DNA of 64,000 nt from contig NZ_QRGC01000001.1 of NCBI RefSeq assembly GCF_003448965.1, positions 310,001 to 374,000 on the forward strand. Direction: 5' to 3'. The stretch comes from Oceanicella sp. SM1341. GTDB lineage: Bacteria; Pseudomonadota; Alphaproteobacteria; Rhodobacterales; Rhodobacteraceae. The notes beneath the pieces are model-generated. The model saw nothing but the letters and a program-made list of their open reading frames with translations, ran no database searches and was not told the DNA's origin. Below, one piece after another: positions 10,526 to 19,020 of this stretch (positions are counted from its first letter, which is position 1; each line of letters starts with the position of its first letter). Position numbers and translations under genes: made by a program.

Positions 10526-11106
10526 ACGGACCCTGCAAGCCAGAGCAGCGCCATGGTCGCCAGCGGAACCGCGACCAGGGCGATGAAGGTTGGCGCGCTG
10601 TGCTCGAAACGCTCCGCCTCGGTGAGGCAGAGCGACCAGAACCACAGCGACACGATGGAGACCACCGCCGAGGGCAGCTCCGCGAGATCGACCCCGCCCA
10701 GCCGGGCGAGGCTGTTGAGCACGCCCGCCACCAGCGTGAGCGGGGCGGCCAGCAGCAGCGCCCAGAACAGCGCCAGCCGGGCCGAGGCATAGCTGCCCTG
10801 CCCGCCCATCCGCCGCGCCACGAAATGCGAGAGCGCGGCGAGCACGTAGAGCATCAGCGGGCCGAACAGCACGTGGCTCACGAAGAGCGCGCCCACGAAG
10901 GCCGGTCCGGGGTCTTCCGCTCCGGGCTGGGGGGGCGGCGCCTGCCGGACAAGCTCCGGCAGGCGGGCGGCGAAGATCACCGTCATCGCCAGCATGGCGT
11001 AGAACAGCAGCCGCGATTCATGCGGCTGGCGCTCCTCCTCCATGCGGAAGGAGGCGCGCACCCCGCCGTAGCCCGCCAGCACGCGGCCGATGAGGGTGTC
11101 GCGCAC
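10522..11106 (-). CDS. YIP1-family integral membrane protein (first of two in the suf operon)
   Basis: A 194-residue protein if started at GTG 11106, five nt after the sufD stop; the SD-like GAGGG overlaps that stop, so the start is slightly uncertain. It has about four or five hydrophobic segments, with an N terminus G-R-V-L-A-G-Y-G-G-V-R-A-S-F-R that resembles its downstream neighbour. The stop overlaps the next start by 4 nt (ATGA). The two proteins look like diverged paralogues arranged in tandem between sufD and sufS. Confidence 0.82.
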   Translation of the reverse strand: MRDTLIGRVLAGYGGVRASFRMEEERQPHESRLLFYAMLAMTVIFAARLPELVRQAPPPQPGAEDPGPAFVGALFVSHVLFGPLMLYVLAALSHFVARRMGGQGSYASARLALFWALLLAAPLTLVAGVLNSLARLGGVDLAELPSAVVSIVSLWFWSLCLTEAERFEHSAPTFIALVAVPLATMALLWLAGSV

Positions 11107-11111
11107 CGCCC

Positions 11112-12404
11112 TCAGCCCTGCCGGCGCCGGGCCATCCAGGCCTGCAGCCGCGCGCGGATGTCGTCGGCCAGCCGCTCGTCGGCGATCTCCTGCACCGCCT
11201 CGTCGACGAAGGCGAGCACCAGCATGTCCTGCGCCGCGTCCTTCGGCACCCCGCGCGAGGTGAGGTAGAACAGCGCCGTCGGGTCCACCGCGCCCACGGT
11301 CGAGCCGTGCGAGCAGGCGACATCGTCGGCGTAGATCTCGAGCTCCGGCTTGGCGAGGAACTGGCTGTTGTCGTCGAGCAGCAGGCCCTGGCTGATCTGG
11401 TAGCCGTCGGTCTTCTGCGCGCCGGGCTTCACCAGGATCTTGCCCTGGAACACGCCGGTGGCGCCGTTGCGCAGCACCTTCTTGAACACCTGCCGGCTCT
11501 CGCAATGCTCCGCGTCATGGGTGATGAACACGGTGTCGTCATGCAGGAACGAGCCGTCGCCGAGGCAGCAGCCGGCGATATGGGCCGAGCCGTTGTCGCC
11601 CGTCATCTCCACCACGCATTCGTTGCGGGTGAGGCGGCCGTTCGCGGTCATGGTGAAGGTCTTGAACAGCGCGTTCGCGCCCACCCGGGCGAAGATGTGG
11701 GTGACGGCGCGGCGCTCGTGCTCGCGGCCCTGGGAGCGGACGTGGTGGAACTCCGCCCCGTCGGCCACCTCGACCTCCATGCACTTGTTGAAGCGCGCGG
11801 CGGCGGGGCCGTTCTCGAGCAGGGTGAAGCTCGCGCCCTCGTCGACCCGGATCACGTGGCGGATGACCGCGTCGCAATCGTCCTCCTCGTGCAGGTAGCG
11901 CATGGCGACCGGGCGGCTCACCTTGCCGGTGGCGCGGATCACCATGCCCTGGCGGGCCACGGCGGTGTTGAGGCTGGCGAGGGGGCGCGGCACCGGGGCC
12001 TGGCCCCGGCCCTCGAGCAGGCCGAACACGTCACGCGCCCAGTGGATGTCCACCGAGAGCGCGTCGGAGAGCGGCTCGATGGTGAGGTTCTCCTCCGCCA
12101 GGTCGTCCGACAGGTCGGGGCGGAACACGCCGTCGACGAAGACGATGCGGATGCGCTCCACGTCCGACCAGATCGCCGGTTCCTCGGCGGGCTGCGCCTC
12201 GCCCTTCGGCGGCTCGGCCGAGATCAGCGTGGCGGGGTTGGTGAAACGCCAGTACTCGTCACGCGCGGCGGGTGCCCCGGTCTCGAGAAACCATGCGGCC
12301 GCCTGCTCCCGCGCCTCCGTGGCCCAGCGGCTCTCGCCGACGGGCGCCGGATGCGCGGCCAGCAGGGCTGCCGCGTCGTCGCGCTTCTTGGCAGGCAGAG
12401 CCAT
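11112..12404 (-). CDS. sufD: Fe-S cluster assembly scaffold subunit SufD
   Basis: SufD pairs with SufB and two SufC ATPases to build Fe-S clusters. The 430-residue protein shows the SufBD beta-helix core, with V-E-M-T-G-D-N-G-S-A-H, K-T-D-G-Y-Q-I-S-Q-G-L-L-L-D and the conserved A-C-S-H-G-S-T-V-G near the C terminus. Start 12404 shares one base with the sufC stop (TGATG) and has GGAGG 7 nt upstream. The N-terminal third is divergent, as is normal for SufD. Confidence 0.96.
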   Translation of the reverse strand: MALPAKKRDDAAALLAAHPAPVGESRWATEAREQAAAWFLETGAPAARDEYWRFTNPATLISAEPPKGEAQPAEEPAIWSDVERIRIVFVDGVFRPDLSDDLAEENLTIEPLSDALSVDIHWARDVFGLLEGRGQAPVPRPLASLNTAVARQGMVIRATGKVSRPVAMRYLHEEDDCDAVIRHVIRVDEGASFTLLENGPAAARFNKCMEVEVADGAEFHHVRSQGREHERRAVTHIFARVGANALFKTFTMTANGRLTRNECVVEMTGDNGSAHIAGCCLGDGSFLHDDTVFITHDAEHCESRQVFKKVLRNGATGVFQGKILVKPGAQKTDGYQISQGLLLDDNSQFLAKPELEIYADDVACSHGSTVGAVDPTALFYLTSRGVPKDAAQDMLVLAFVDEAVQEIADERLADDIRARLQAWMARRRQG

Positions 12405-13159
12405 CAGGCCACCTCCGCCAGGATGTCGGCGTAGCCGTTGTTCTCCACCTCGAGCGCGAGCTCGGGGCCGCCGGTCTTGATGATCCGGCCGTCGGCCATG
12501 ATGTGCACCACGTCCGGTCTGATGTGGTCCAGCAGGCGCTGGTAATGGGTGATCACGAGGAAGGAGCGGCCCTCGCTGCGCAGGGCGTTCACGCCGTCGG
12601 CCACCAGCTTCATCGCATCGACGTCGAGGCCGGAATCGGTCTCGTCGAGGATGCACATGCGGGGCTCGAGCATCGCCATCTGCAGGATTTCGTTGCGCTT
12701 CTTCTCACCACCGGAGAAGCCCACGTTCACCGGGCGCTTCAGCATCTCGGCGTCGATGTTCAGCGTCTTTGCGCGGGTGCGGACCTCCTTGAGGAACTCG
12801 GCGGCGGAAAGCTCCGCCTCGCCGCGCGCCTTGCGCTGCGCGTTCACCGCGGTGCGCAGGAAGATCATGTTCGACACGCCGGGGATCTCGACCGGGTACT
12901 GGAACGCGAGGAACAGGCCGGCTGCGGCGCGCTCCTCCGGCTCGAGGCCGAGCAGGTCCAGGTCGTCGAGATGGGCGGCACCCTCGGTGACCTCGTAGCC
13001 GTCGCGGCCCGAGAGCACGTAGGACAGGGTGGACTTGCCCGAGCCGTTGGGGCCCATGATGGCATGCACCTGCCCGGGCCCGACCTCGAGGTTCACGCCC
13101 TTGAGGATCTGCTTGTCCTCTTCCTCGAGCTTCACATGCAGGTTTTCGATCTTCAGCAT
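12404..13159 (-). CDS. sufC: Fe-S cluster assembly ATPase SufC
   Basis: ABC-type ATPase of 251 residues that powers SufBCD in the cytoplasm. Walker A is G-P-N-G-S-G-K-S-T near residue 36, the SufC signature is F-S-G-G-E-K-K-R-N-E near 147, and Walker B reads C-I-L-D-E-T-D-S-G-L-D-V-D. ATG 13159 follows GGAAGG; the internal start gives the normal SufC length. A 116-bp gap with a strong hairpin (13236-13258) separates it from the upstream 81-aa gene, in an operon whose other genes mostly abut. Confidence 0.97.
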   Translation of the reverse strand: MLKIENLHVKLEEEDKQILKGVNLEVGPGQVHAIMGPNGSGKSTLSYVLSGRDGYEVTEGAAHLDDLDLLGLEPEERAAAGLFLAFQYPVEIPGVSNMIFLRTAVNAQRKARGEAELSAAEFLKEVRTRAKTLNIDAEMLKRPVNVGFSGGEKKRNEILQMAMLEPRMCILDETDSGLDVDAMKLVADGVNALRSEGRSFLVITHYQRLLDHIRPDVVHIMADGRIIKTGGPELALEVENNGYADILAEVA

Positions 13160-13235
13160 TCTTTTAACCTTCCAGCTTGTGGCGCGAGCAGAGACGTCCC
13201 GCGGGGTGCATTGCGACCTGCTCCCCGCGGAATGC

Positions 13236-13258
13236 CCGGCGCCCGTCGCGGGCGCCGG
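13236..13258 (-). promoter_or_regulatory. Strong hairpin inside the suf operon, upstream of sufC
   Basis: CCGGCGCCCG-TCG-CGGGCGCCGG, a perfect 10-bp GC stem with a 3-nt loop, 77 bp before the sufC start. There is no T-tract. It could slow or partly end transcription, or protect a processed sufCD message. Confidence 0.5.
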
Positions 13259-13275
13259 ACCGCGCGGATGCGGCT

Positions 13276-13521
13276 TTACTGTTCGGCATTGCCCGACATC
13301 GACATCCCGCGGTCGAGCACCGTGGAGTCGCGGTTTTCCATGAGGACGCGCGCCAGCCATTTCGTGGCGAAGCCCACGAGGTAGGCGGCGACAAAGTACC
13401 AGATGCTCAGCCCGAAGACGGCGGAACCGATCAGCAGGACGAAGAACGCAACAAAGCTTGCGATACTCACCCCTTTGAGGATCTCGGACACGCCTTCGAA
13501 GACAACAGCAGTCTTATGCAT
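13276..13521 (-). CDS. Small two-pass membrane protein between sufB and sufC
   Basis: An 81-residue protein from ATG 13521 (GGAAAG 9 nt upstream; a TTG at 13530 would add three residues). Two hydrophobic helices occupy about residues 17-52, with G-S-A-V-F-G-L-S-I-W-Y-F-V-A-A-Y between and within them; the C-terminal tail is polar (L-M-E-N-R-D-S-T-V-L-D-R-G). Other Rhodobacterales suf operons, as I recall them, also carry a small hypothetical gene at this place. No family can be assigned and no catalytic residue is visible. Confidence 0.78.
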   Translation of the reverse strand: MHKTAVVFEGVSEILKGVSIASFVAFFVLLIGSAVFGLSIWYFVAAYLVGFATKWLARVLMENRDSTVLDRGMSMSGNAEQ

Positions 13522-13564
13522 CGTATTCAACTTTCCATCTCTCGGCTTGCGTACACTTCAGGGA

Positions 13565-15082
13565 TCAGCCTACCGACCCCTCAAGGCTGATGGCGACCAG
13601 CTTCTGGGCCTCCACAGCGAACTCCATCGGCAGGGCCTGCAGGACTTCCTTGCAGAACCCGTTCACCACCAGAGCAACCGCCTCCTCCTCGTCCATGCCG
13701 CGCTGGCGACAATAGAACAGCTGGTCGTCATCGACCTTCGAAGTGGTGGCCTCGTGCTCCACGCGGCTCGAATTGTTGCGGCACTCGATGTAGGGCACCG
13801 TGTGCGCGCCGCACTGATCGCCGATCAGCAGGCTGTCGCACTGGGTGTAGTTGCGGCTGTTCGCCGCCTTGGGGTGCATCGAGACCAGGCCACGGTAGGT
13901 GTTCTGCGCCTTCCCCGCGGAAATGCCTTTGGAAACAATGCGGGAGCGGGTGTTCTTGCCAAGATGGATCATCTTGGTGCCGGTGTCCGCCTGCTGCATG
14001 TTGTTGGCAATCGCGATGGAGTAGAACTCGCCCTGGCTGTCGTCGCCGCGCAGGATGCAGGACGGGTATTTCCAGGTCACGGCCGAGCCGGTTTCCACCT
14101 GGGTCCACATCACCTTGGAGCGGTCGCCGCGACAGTCCGCGCGCTTGGTCACGAAATTGTAGATGCCTCCCTTGCCCTCCTCGTCACCGGGGTACCAGTT
14201 CTGAACGGTGGAATATTTCACCTCCGCATCCTCGAGGGCCACGATCTCGACCACCGCCGCGTGCAACTGGTTCGTGTCACGCATCGGCGCCGTGCAGCCT
14301 TCGAGATAGCTCACATACGACCCTTTGTCGGCGATGATAAGTGTCCGTTCGAACTGGCCGGTATTCTCTGCGTTGATGCGGAAATAGGTTGACAACTCCA
14401 TCGGGCAGCGAACGCCCTCGGGCACGTAGACGAAGGAGCCGTCCGAAAACACCGCCGAATTCAGCGTGGCGTAGAAGTTGTCGGACTGGGGCACGACCGA
14501 GCCGAGGTACTTGCGCACCAGCTCCGGGTGCTCGCGCAGCGCCTCGGAGATCGAGCAGAAGATCACCCCGGCCTCGGCCAGCTCCTTCTTGAAGGTCGTG
14601 CCGACGGAGACGGAGTCGAACACCGCGTCCACCGCCACCTTGCGGCCCTCGGCGGCGGCCTCCTCGGCGCCCTCCACGCCCGCGAGGATCATCTGCTCCT
14701 TCAGCGGGATGCCGAGCTTCTCGTAGGTGCGCAGCAGCTCGGGGTCGACCTCGTCGAGCGACTTGGGCCGCTCGGTCATGCTCCGGGGCTGGGCGTAGTA
14801 GAACTGGTCCTGGAAGTCGATCTTCGGGTAATGGACCATCGCCCATTCCGGCTCGTCCATGGTCAGCCAGCGGCGGTAGGCCTGCAGGCGCCACTCGAGC
14901 ATCCACTCCGGCTCTTCCTTCTTCGCCGAGATCAGCCGCACGATGTCCTCGTTCAGCCCCTTCGGCGCGTAATCGGTCTCGATATCGGAGTTCCAGCCGT
15001 ACTTGTAGCGGGCGCCGACGTTGCGAACGGCATCGACGGTATCCTGGTCGACGCCTTCCTTGACGTTGTCGAGTGCGTTCAT
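13565..15082 (-). CDS. sufB: Fe-S cluster assembly scaffold SufB
   Basis: Core scaffold of 505 residues, the best conserved Suf protein. Recognisable blocks are the N-terminal [21 protein letters not shown] in the centre, the E-G-C-T-A-P segment with its conserved cysteine, and the C-terminal [20 protein letters not shown] lies 8 nt before ATG 15082. A 98-bp gap separates it from the upstream desulfurase gene. Its product should form the SufBC2D complex with the two downstream subunits. Confidence 0.98.
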   Translation of the reverse strand: MNALDNVKEGVDQDTVDAVRNVGARYKYGWNSDIETDYAPKGLNEDIVRLISAKKEEPEWMLEWRLQAYRRWLTMDEPEWAMVHYPKIDFQDQFYYAQPRSMTERPKSLDEVDPELLRTYEKLGIPLKEQMILAGVEGAEEAAAEGRKVAVDAVFDSVSVGTTFKKELAEAGVIFCSISEALREHPELVRKYLGSVVPQSDNFYATLNSAVFSDGSFVYVPEGVRCPMELSTYFRINAENTGQFERTLIIADKGSYVSYLEGCTAPMRDTNQLHAAVVEIVALEDAEVKYSTVQNWYPGDEEGKGGIYNFVTKRADCRGDRSKVMWTQVETGSAVTWKYPSCILRGDDSQGEFYSIAIANNMQQADTGTKMIHLGKNTRSRIVSKGISAGKAQNTYRGLVSMHPKAANSRNYTQCDSLLIGDQCGAHTVPYIECRNNSSRVEHEATTSKVDDDQLFYCRQRGMDEEEAVALVVNGFCKEVLQALPMEFAVEAQKLVAISLEGSVG

Positions 15083-15180
15083 TTCAAAACCCCTTCCGGC
15101 CCCGAGGGAGGACCTGTTTCACGTGCTGCCCGCTCTTGCAAGGCGATCCCGTTCGGGTGACAGCGTGTTTACGTATCGTC

Positions 15181-16248
15181 TCAGGCGGCCTTGCGGCGGT
15201 AGCGCCTGTAATGTCCGGCCCAGGCCGCGGCAAAGGCGGCCAGGGTGTCGCGCGTCGTGTCCGGCCCGAAGCTGACCCTCAGCGAGGACGATGCCGCGAC
15301 ATCGTCGAGACCCATCGCGGAGAGCACGCGGCTCGGCCCCACCTTGCCGCTGGAACAGGCCGAACCCGCCGAGACGGCGAACCCGGCGAGATCCATCTGC
15401 ATCACCTGCGTCTCGCCCTTCCAGCCGGGGGTGACGAGGCAGACCGTGTTGGGCAGGCGCGACGCCTCCTGCCCGGCGATCAGACTGTCCGGTGCCGCGT
15501 CGCGCAGCATCGCTTCCAGTTCATGTCGATGTTCTTCGACAGAATTCCAGACCCCGTCGGCGATATCCTGCCATGCAGCGGCCGCAGAGGCGCCGAATCC
15601 GGCGATTCCGACCAGATTCTCGGTGCCCGGCCGCCGCCTGCGCTCCTGTCCGCCGCCGCGCAGCAGCGGCTGCGGGTCGCGCCCGGGCTTGAGGATCAGC
15701 GCCCCCACCCCCTTCGGCCCGCCGAGCTTGTGGGCCGAGACGATGGCCCAGTCCGCCCCGGAGCCGGCGAAGTCGAACGGCACTTTCCCGAAGGCCTGCA
15801 CCGCGTCGATCATGAGGTCGGCACCCTCCTGCGCCCGCGGCGCCTGCAGCACCCCGGTCTCGGAATTCGCCGCCTGGATGGCGACGAGCCCGGCCGTGCC
15901 CTGCGGCATCGCCAGCGCCCGGCCAGCGGCATCCACGCCGATCTCGGCCGTGCCATGGGCATGCACGCAGTCATGCTCGGTGGCGAGCACGCTCACCGCC
16001 TCGTACTGCGCCGCCACCAGCGCCGCGGCCTCGGTGGCGCCGGAGGTGAAGACCACCTGCTCGGGCGAGACCCCGGCCAGCCGCGCCACCTGCTCGCGCG
16101 CCTTCGCGAGGAGCGCGCGCGCCTCCCGCCCCTCGGCATGCACCGAGGAGGGGTTGCCGGTCACGTCCATCGCCGCGCACATCGCGGCGCGCGCTTCCGG
16201 GCGCAGCGGCGCGGTGGCGTTCCAGTCGAGGTAGGCGCGTGGGGTCAT
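15181..16248 (-). CDS. Class V aminotransferase, IscS/NifS-like cysteine desulfurase
   Basis: A 355-residue PLP enzyme, a little shorter than typical IscS. The N-terminal Y-L-D-W-N-A-T-A-P motif, the PLP lysine Lys174 in S-A-H-K-L-G-G-P-K-G, and the mobile-loop cysteine Cys298 in S-A-G-S-A-C-S-S-G-K mark a group I (IscS/NifS) desulfurase, distinct from the SufS enzyme 6 kb downstream. ATG 16248 overlaps the iscR stop by 4 nt (ATGA). It probably supplies sulfur to SufB; an alternative role in thiolation of tRNA or cofactors cannot be excluded. Confidence 0.93.
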   Translation of the reverse strand: MTPRAYLDWNATAPLRPEARAAMCAAMDVTGNPSSVHAEGREARALLAKAREQVARLAGVSPEQVVFTSGATEAAALVAAQYEAVSVLATEHDCVHAHGTAEIGVDAAGRALAMPQGTAGLVAIQAANSETGVLQAPRAQEGADLMIDAVQAFGKVPFDFAGSGADWAIVSAHKLGGPKGVGALILKPGRDPQPLLRGGGQERRRRPGTENLVGIAGFGASAAAAWQDIADGVWNSVEEHRHELEAMLRDAAPDSLIAGQEASRLPNTVCLVTPGWKGETQVMQMDLAGFAVSAGSACSSGKVGPSRVLSAMGLDDVAASSSLRVSFGPDTTRDTLAAFAAAWAGHYRRYRRKAA

Positions 16249-16718
16249 CCCTCGTCCACCAGTTCGATGAAGGCCGGCACTGCCGGGCAGGGCGCGAGCT
16301 GGTTGCCGGTCACGTCCGACAGCCGGGTCTGGTGCAGGAACACGTAGACATGCGCCGAGAGCTGTTCCCACAGCCGGTCGGTGAGCTTCTGCGCATCGGT
16401 GTTGAGCGAGCCGCCCGAGGCGCCCGCACCGCGGCGCATCGCGTCCATCGTCTCGTCCACGGCGGCGAGAATCGAGGCGATGCGGATCTCGTCCACAGGC
16501 CGCGCCAGGCGGTATCCGCCGCCGGGTCCGCGCACGCTCTCCACGATGTCCGCCCGGCGCAGCTTCACGAAGAGCTGCTCGAGATAGGCCAGCGAGATGT
16601 CCTGCCGCTCCGCCATCTCCGACAGCGAGACGAGCCGGTCCGCGCCGTGCACGGCCCCCTCCCGCGCCATGTCGGTGAGCGCGATCATCGCATAGCGGCC
16701 CTTGGTGCTCAGTTTCAT
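16245..16718 (-). CDS. iscR: Rrf2-family regulator IscR, single-cysteine alphaproteobacterial type
   Basis: A 157-residue DNA-binding repressor, first gene of the Fe-S operon. The N terminus M-K-L-S-T-K-G-R-Y-A-M is the classic IscR/Rrf2 start, with the winged helix and G-P-G-G-G-Y-R-L-A-R wing. The three clustered cysteines that bind 2Fe-2S in enterobacterial IscR are absent; the only cysteine is Cys144 near the C terminus. I recall that the Rhodobacter sphaeroides IscR likewise has one cysteine and still binds an Fe-S cluster. ATG 16718 is chosen by family; ATG 16733 is possible. A likely self-controlled promoter lies upstream. Confidence 0.93.
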   Translation of the reverse strand: MKLSTKGRYAMIALTDMAREGAVHGADRLVSLSEMAERQDISLAYLEQLFVKLRRADIVESVRGPGGGYRLARPVDEIRIASILAAVDETMDAMRRGAGASGGSLNTDAQKLTDRLWEQLSAHVYVFLHQTRLSDVTGNQLAPCPAVPAFIELVDEG

Positions 16719-16803
16719 TCTCTCGCGCCCCATGCGGCAGGTTGACGTAATGTTGACCAGGAACTAACTGCAAGTCCCAGTCCGTGCGGGAAGCCCGCCA
16801 GTT

Positions 16804-16839
16804 TAGAATCTTTCTAGGTATTCCGAGCGATTCCGTCAA
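16804..16839 (-). promoter_or_regulatory. iscR-suf operon promoter with palindromic operator over the -10 box
   Basis: On the minus strand TTGACG (16834-16839, 5 of 6 to the -35 consensus) is followed after exactly 17 nt by TAGAAA (16811-16816, 4 of 6 to the -10). The -10 box lies within a perfect inverted repeat TAGAA-AGA-TTCTA (16804-16816). A repressor bound there would block polymerase, which suits autoregulation by IscR. A second pair of sites, GTTGAC repeated at an 11-nt period (16741-16757), lies in the leader. Confidence 0.62.
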
Positions 16840-16883
16840 GCACTGGCGGGTCCGGGTGCCGATCAAGGGAGCGAACCCGAACC

Positions 16884-17534
16884 ATGCCAGAGGTGATTTT
16901 TCCCGGTCCTGACGGTCGGCTCGAGGGCCGTTACCACCCCCAGAAGGACAAGGACGCGCCGATCGCCATCATCCTGCACCCGCATCCCCAGTTCGGCGGC
17001 TCGATGAACAACAAGGTGGTCTACAACCTGCATTACGCGTTTCATCGCATGGGGTTCACCTGCCTGCGCTTCAACTTCCGCGGCGTGGGCCGCAGCCAGG
17101 GCGAGTATGACCAGGGCATCGGCGAGCTCTCGGACGCGGCCTCCGCGCTCGACTACCTGCAGATGATGAACCCGAACGCGAAGGCCTGCTGGGTGGCCGG
17201 CTTCTCCTTCGGCGCCTGGATCGGCATGCAGCTGCTGATGCGCCGGCCGGAGATCGCGGGGTTCGTGTCGGTGTCGCCGCCGGCGAACATGTACGATTTC
17301 ACCTTCCTCGCGCCCTGCCCCTCCTCCGGGCTGATCCTCAACGGCGACGCCGACCGCGTGGCGCCGCCCGCCGAGATCACCAAGCTCGCCGACAAGCTCA
17401 AGCAGCAGAAGGGCATCACCATCACCCACGAGACCGTGGCCGGGGCGAACCATTTCTTCGATCCCGGAATGGAGGAGATGATCTCCCGCGTGGAGAACTA
17501 CGTGACCGGCCGGATGGCCGAGACCACCCGCTGA
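16884..17534 (+). CDS. Alpha/beta hydrolase
   Basis: A 216-residue cytoplasmic hydrolase of the small COG2945-like group. The oxyanion region H-P-H-P-Q-F-G-G-S-M is near residue 32, the strand R-F-N-F-R-G-V-G-R-S-Q-G near 63, the nucleophile elbow G-F-S-F-G near 107, and the acidic and histidine residues of the triad are probably in G-D-A-D-R and A-N-H-F-F-D. It is divergent from iscR across about 165 bp, a neighbourhood I believe is shared by related bacteria; substrate unknown. ATG 16884 has GGGAG about 12 nt upstream. Confidence 0.9.
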   Translation: MPEVIFPGPDGRLEGRYHPQKDKDAPIAIILHPHPQFGGSMNNKVVYNLHYAFHRMGFTCLRFNFRGVGRSQGEYDQGIGELSDAASALDYLQMMNPNAKACWVAGFSFGAWIGMQLLMRRPEIAGFVSVSPPANMYDFTFLAPCPSSGLILNGDADRVAPPAEITKLADKLKQQKGITITHETVAGANHFFDPGMEEMISRVENYVTGRMAETTR

Positions 17535-17542
17535 GCAGACCC

Positions 17543-17566
17543 GGGCCGCCTTCGCGGCCCGTTTCC
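17543..17566 (+). terminator. Terminator after the alpha/beta hydrolase gene
   Basis: GGGCCGC-CTTC-GCGGCCC followed by GTTTCC, 8 nt after the stop codon. Stem of 7 GC pairs with a stable tetraloop and a short T-rich tail. Confidence 0.65.
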
Positions 17567-17779
17567 TTTCCGGGAGGCTCGCGGTGTTCCGGCGGGGGCC
17601 CGGCGGCGGGAGGCCCCGGCTCGGAGGCCGGGGCGCCGGACGCGGGGGCGGCTGCCGTCACGCGTTCCCGCACGGCGCCGGGCCCGGTGTGAACTTGGCC
17701 ATCAGATCAGCCGGATCCGGTCAGGGCCGCCGCTCCGGTTCCCTCGCGGGGGACCACCCCTACGCCCGGCTCCGAGCCC

Positions 17780-18955
17780 TCACGCGTCCGGCTCCGGCCC
17801 GTCGGGCAGGCTCACCCGCCCGCCGCACACCGGCGCGGCCACGCCCGTGGTGCCCGGCGCCGAGGTGGGCAGGCCGCGCAGCACCCGCACCGCGAGATAC
17901 GCGAAGGCCTGTGCTTCCAGCAGATCGCCGTCGAGCCCCACCGCCTCCACCGGCAGCACCGGCGCCTCCAGCCGCTCGGCCAGCATGCGCATCATCACCG
18001 GGTTGCGCCGCCCGCCGCCGCAGACCAGCCAGCGCTCCGGCGGGGCGGGGAAATGCCGCGCCGCCTCGGCCACGCAATCGGCGCTGAAGGCGGTGAGCGT
18101 CGCCGCCCCGTCGGCGGTGGACAGTCCCTCCATTCCGGCGAGCACGGCGGCGAAATCATTGCGGTCAAGCGACTTGGGCGGCACCCGGTCGAGATAAGCC
18201 CGCGCCGCGTTGGAGGCGAGGCGCTCCGGGTGAACCCGGCCTGCGGCGGCGGCGGCCCCGTCCCGGTCGAGTGCTACCCCGGTGCGGCGCCACATCCAGT
18301 CGTTCACCAGCGCGTTCGCGGGGCCGGTGTCGAAGGCGAGCAGCGCCCCCTCCGCCGCTGCGTCGGCTGCCGTGGGGTCGACCCAGGTGACGTTTCCCAC
18401 GCCGCCGAGATTCAGGAAGACCAGCGGCTTGTCCGCCCCGATGGACCGGGAGAGGGCAAAATGGAAGAACGGCGCCAGAGGGGCGCCCTCGCCACCCGCC
18501 GCCACGTCGGCACTGCGGAAATCGCTCACCACCGGCAGGCGGACACGGGGGTCGCAGGCCAGCGCCCGCGCGTCGCCGATCTGCAGGGTGTAGCCCGCCT
18601 CGGGCCGGTGCAGCACGGTCTGGCCGTGAAAGCCCACCAGCGCGGCGCGCGCGCCGTGCTCCTGCGCCAGCGCCGCGCGGCAGGTGCCCACGGCCTCGGC
18701 ATGGCTCTCGCCCAGCACCGCCTCGGCGGCGGCAAACGCCTGCCCTGCCTCCGGCGCCATGCCGCGCTCCGGCTGCCAGTGCCCGGCCGCCGCCTCCAGC
18801 GCCGCGCGCAGCGCCGCCGCCTCGGCCGGCGCGTAGTCGCGCGCGGCACCGGGGCCAAGCGCCTCGATGTCGATCCCGTCGGTGCACACCGCCGCGGCGT
18901 CCACGCCGTCGAGCGAGGTGCCGCTCATCAGTCCCACTGCCCAGATCGGCCGCAT
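17780..18955 (-). CDS. anmK: Anhydro-N-acetylmuramic acid kinase
   Basis: AnmK phosphorylates and opens 1,6-anhydroMurNAc to MurNAc-6-phosphate in cell-wall recycling. The 391-residue protein begins with the hallmark [11 protein letters not shown] at about residue 9; [19 protein letters not shown] and F-D-T-G-P-A-N follow in family order, and C-G-G-G-R-R-N lies in the C-terminal lobe. ATG 18955 was chosen because it gives the family start and has GGGAAGG just upstream. It is divergent from tyrS across 65 bp. Confidence 0.95.
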   Translation of the reverse strand: MRPIWAVGLMSGTSLDGVDAAAVCTDGIDIEALGPGAARDYAPAEAAALRAALEAAAGHWQPERGMAPEAGQAFAAAEAVLGESHAEAVGTCRAALAQEHGARAALVGFHGQTVLHRPEAGYTLQIGDARALACDPRVRLPVVSDFRSADVAAGGEGAPLAPFFHFALSRSIGADKPLVFLNLGGVGNVTWVDPTAADAAAEGALLAFDTGPANALVNDWMWRRTGVALDRDGAAAAAGRVHPERLASNAARAYLDRVPPKSLDRNDFAAVLAGMEGLSTADGAATLTAFSADCVAEAARHFPAPPERWLVCGGGRRNPVMMRMLAERLEAPVLPVEAVGLDGDLLEAQAFAYLAVRVLRGLPTSAPGTTGVAAPVCGGRVSLPDGPEPDA

Positions 18956-19020
18956 CACCCTTCCCTTTCGTGCCTCCCCCCCATATAGGAGGGCGATCGA
19001 AATCCCAAGGATCCGGAGCA

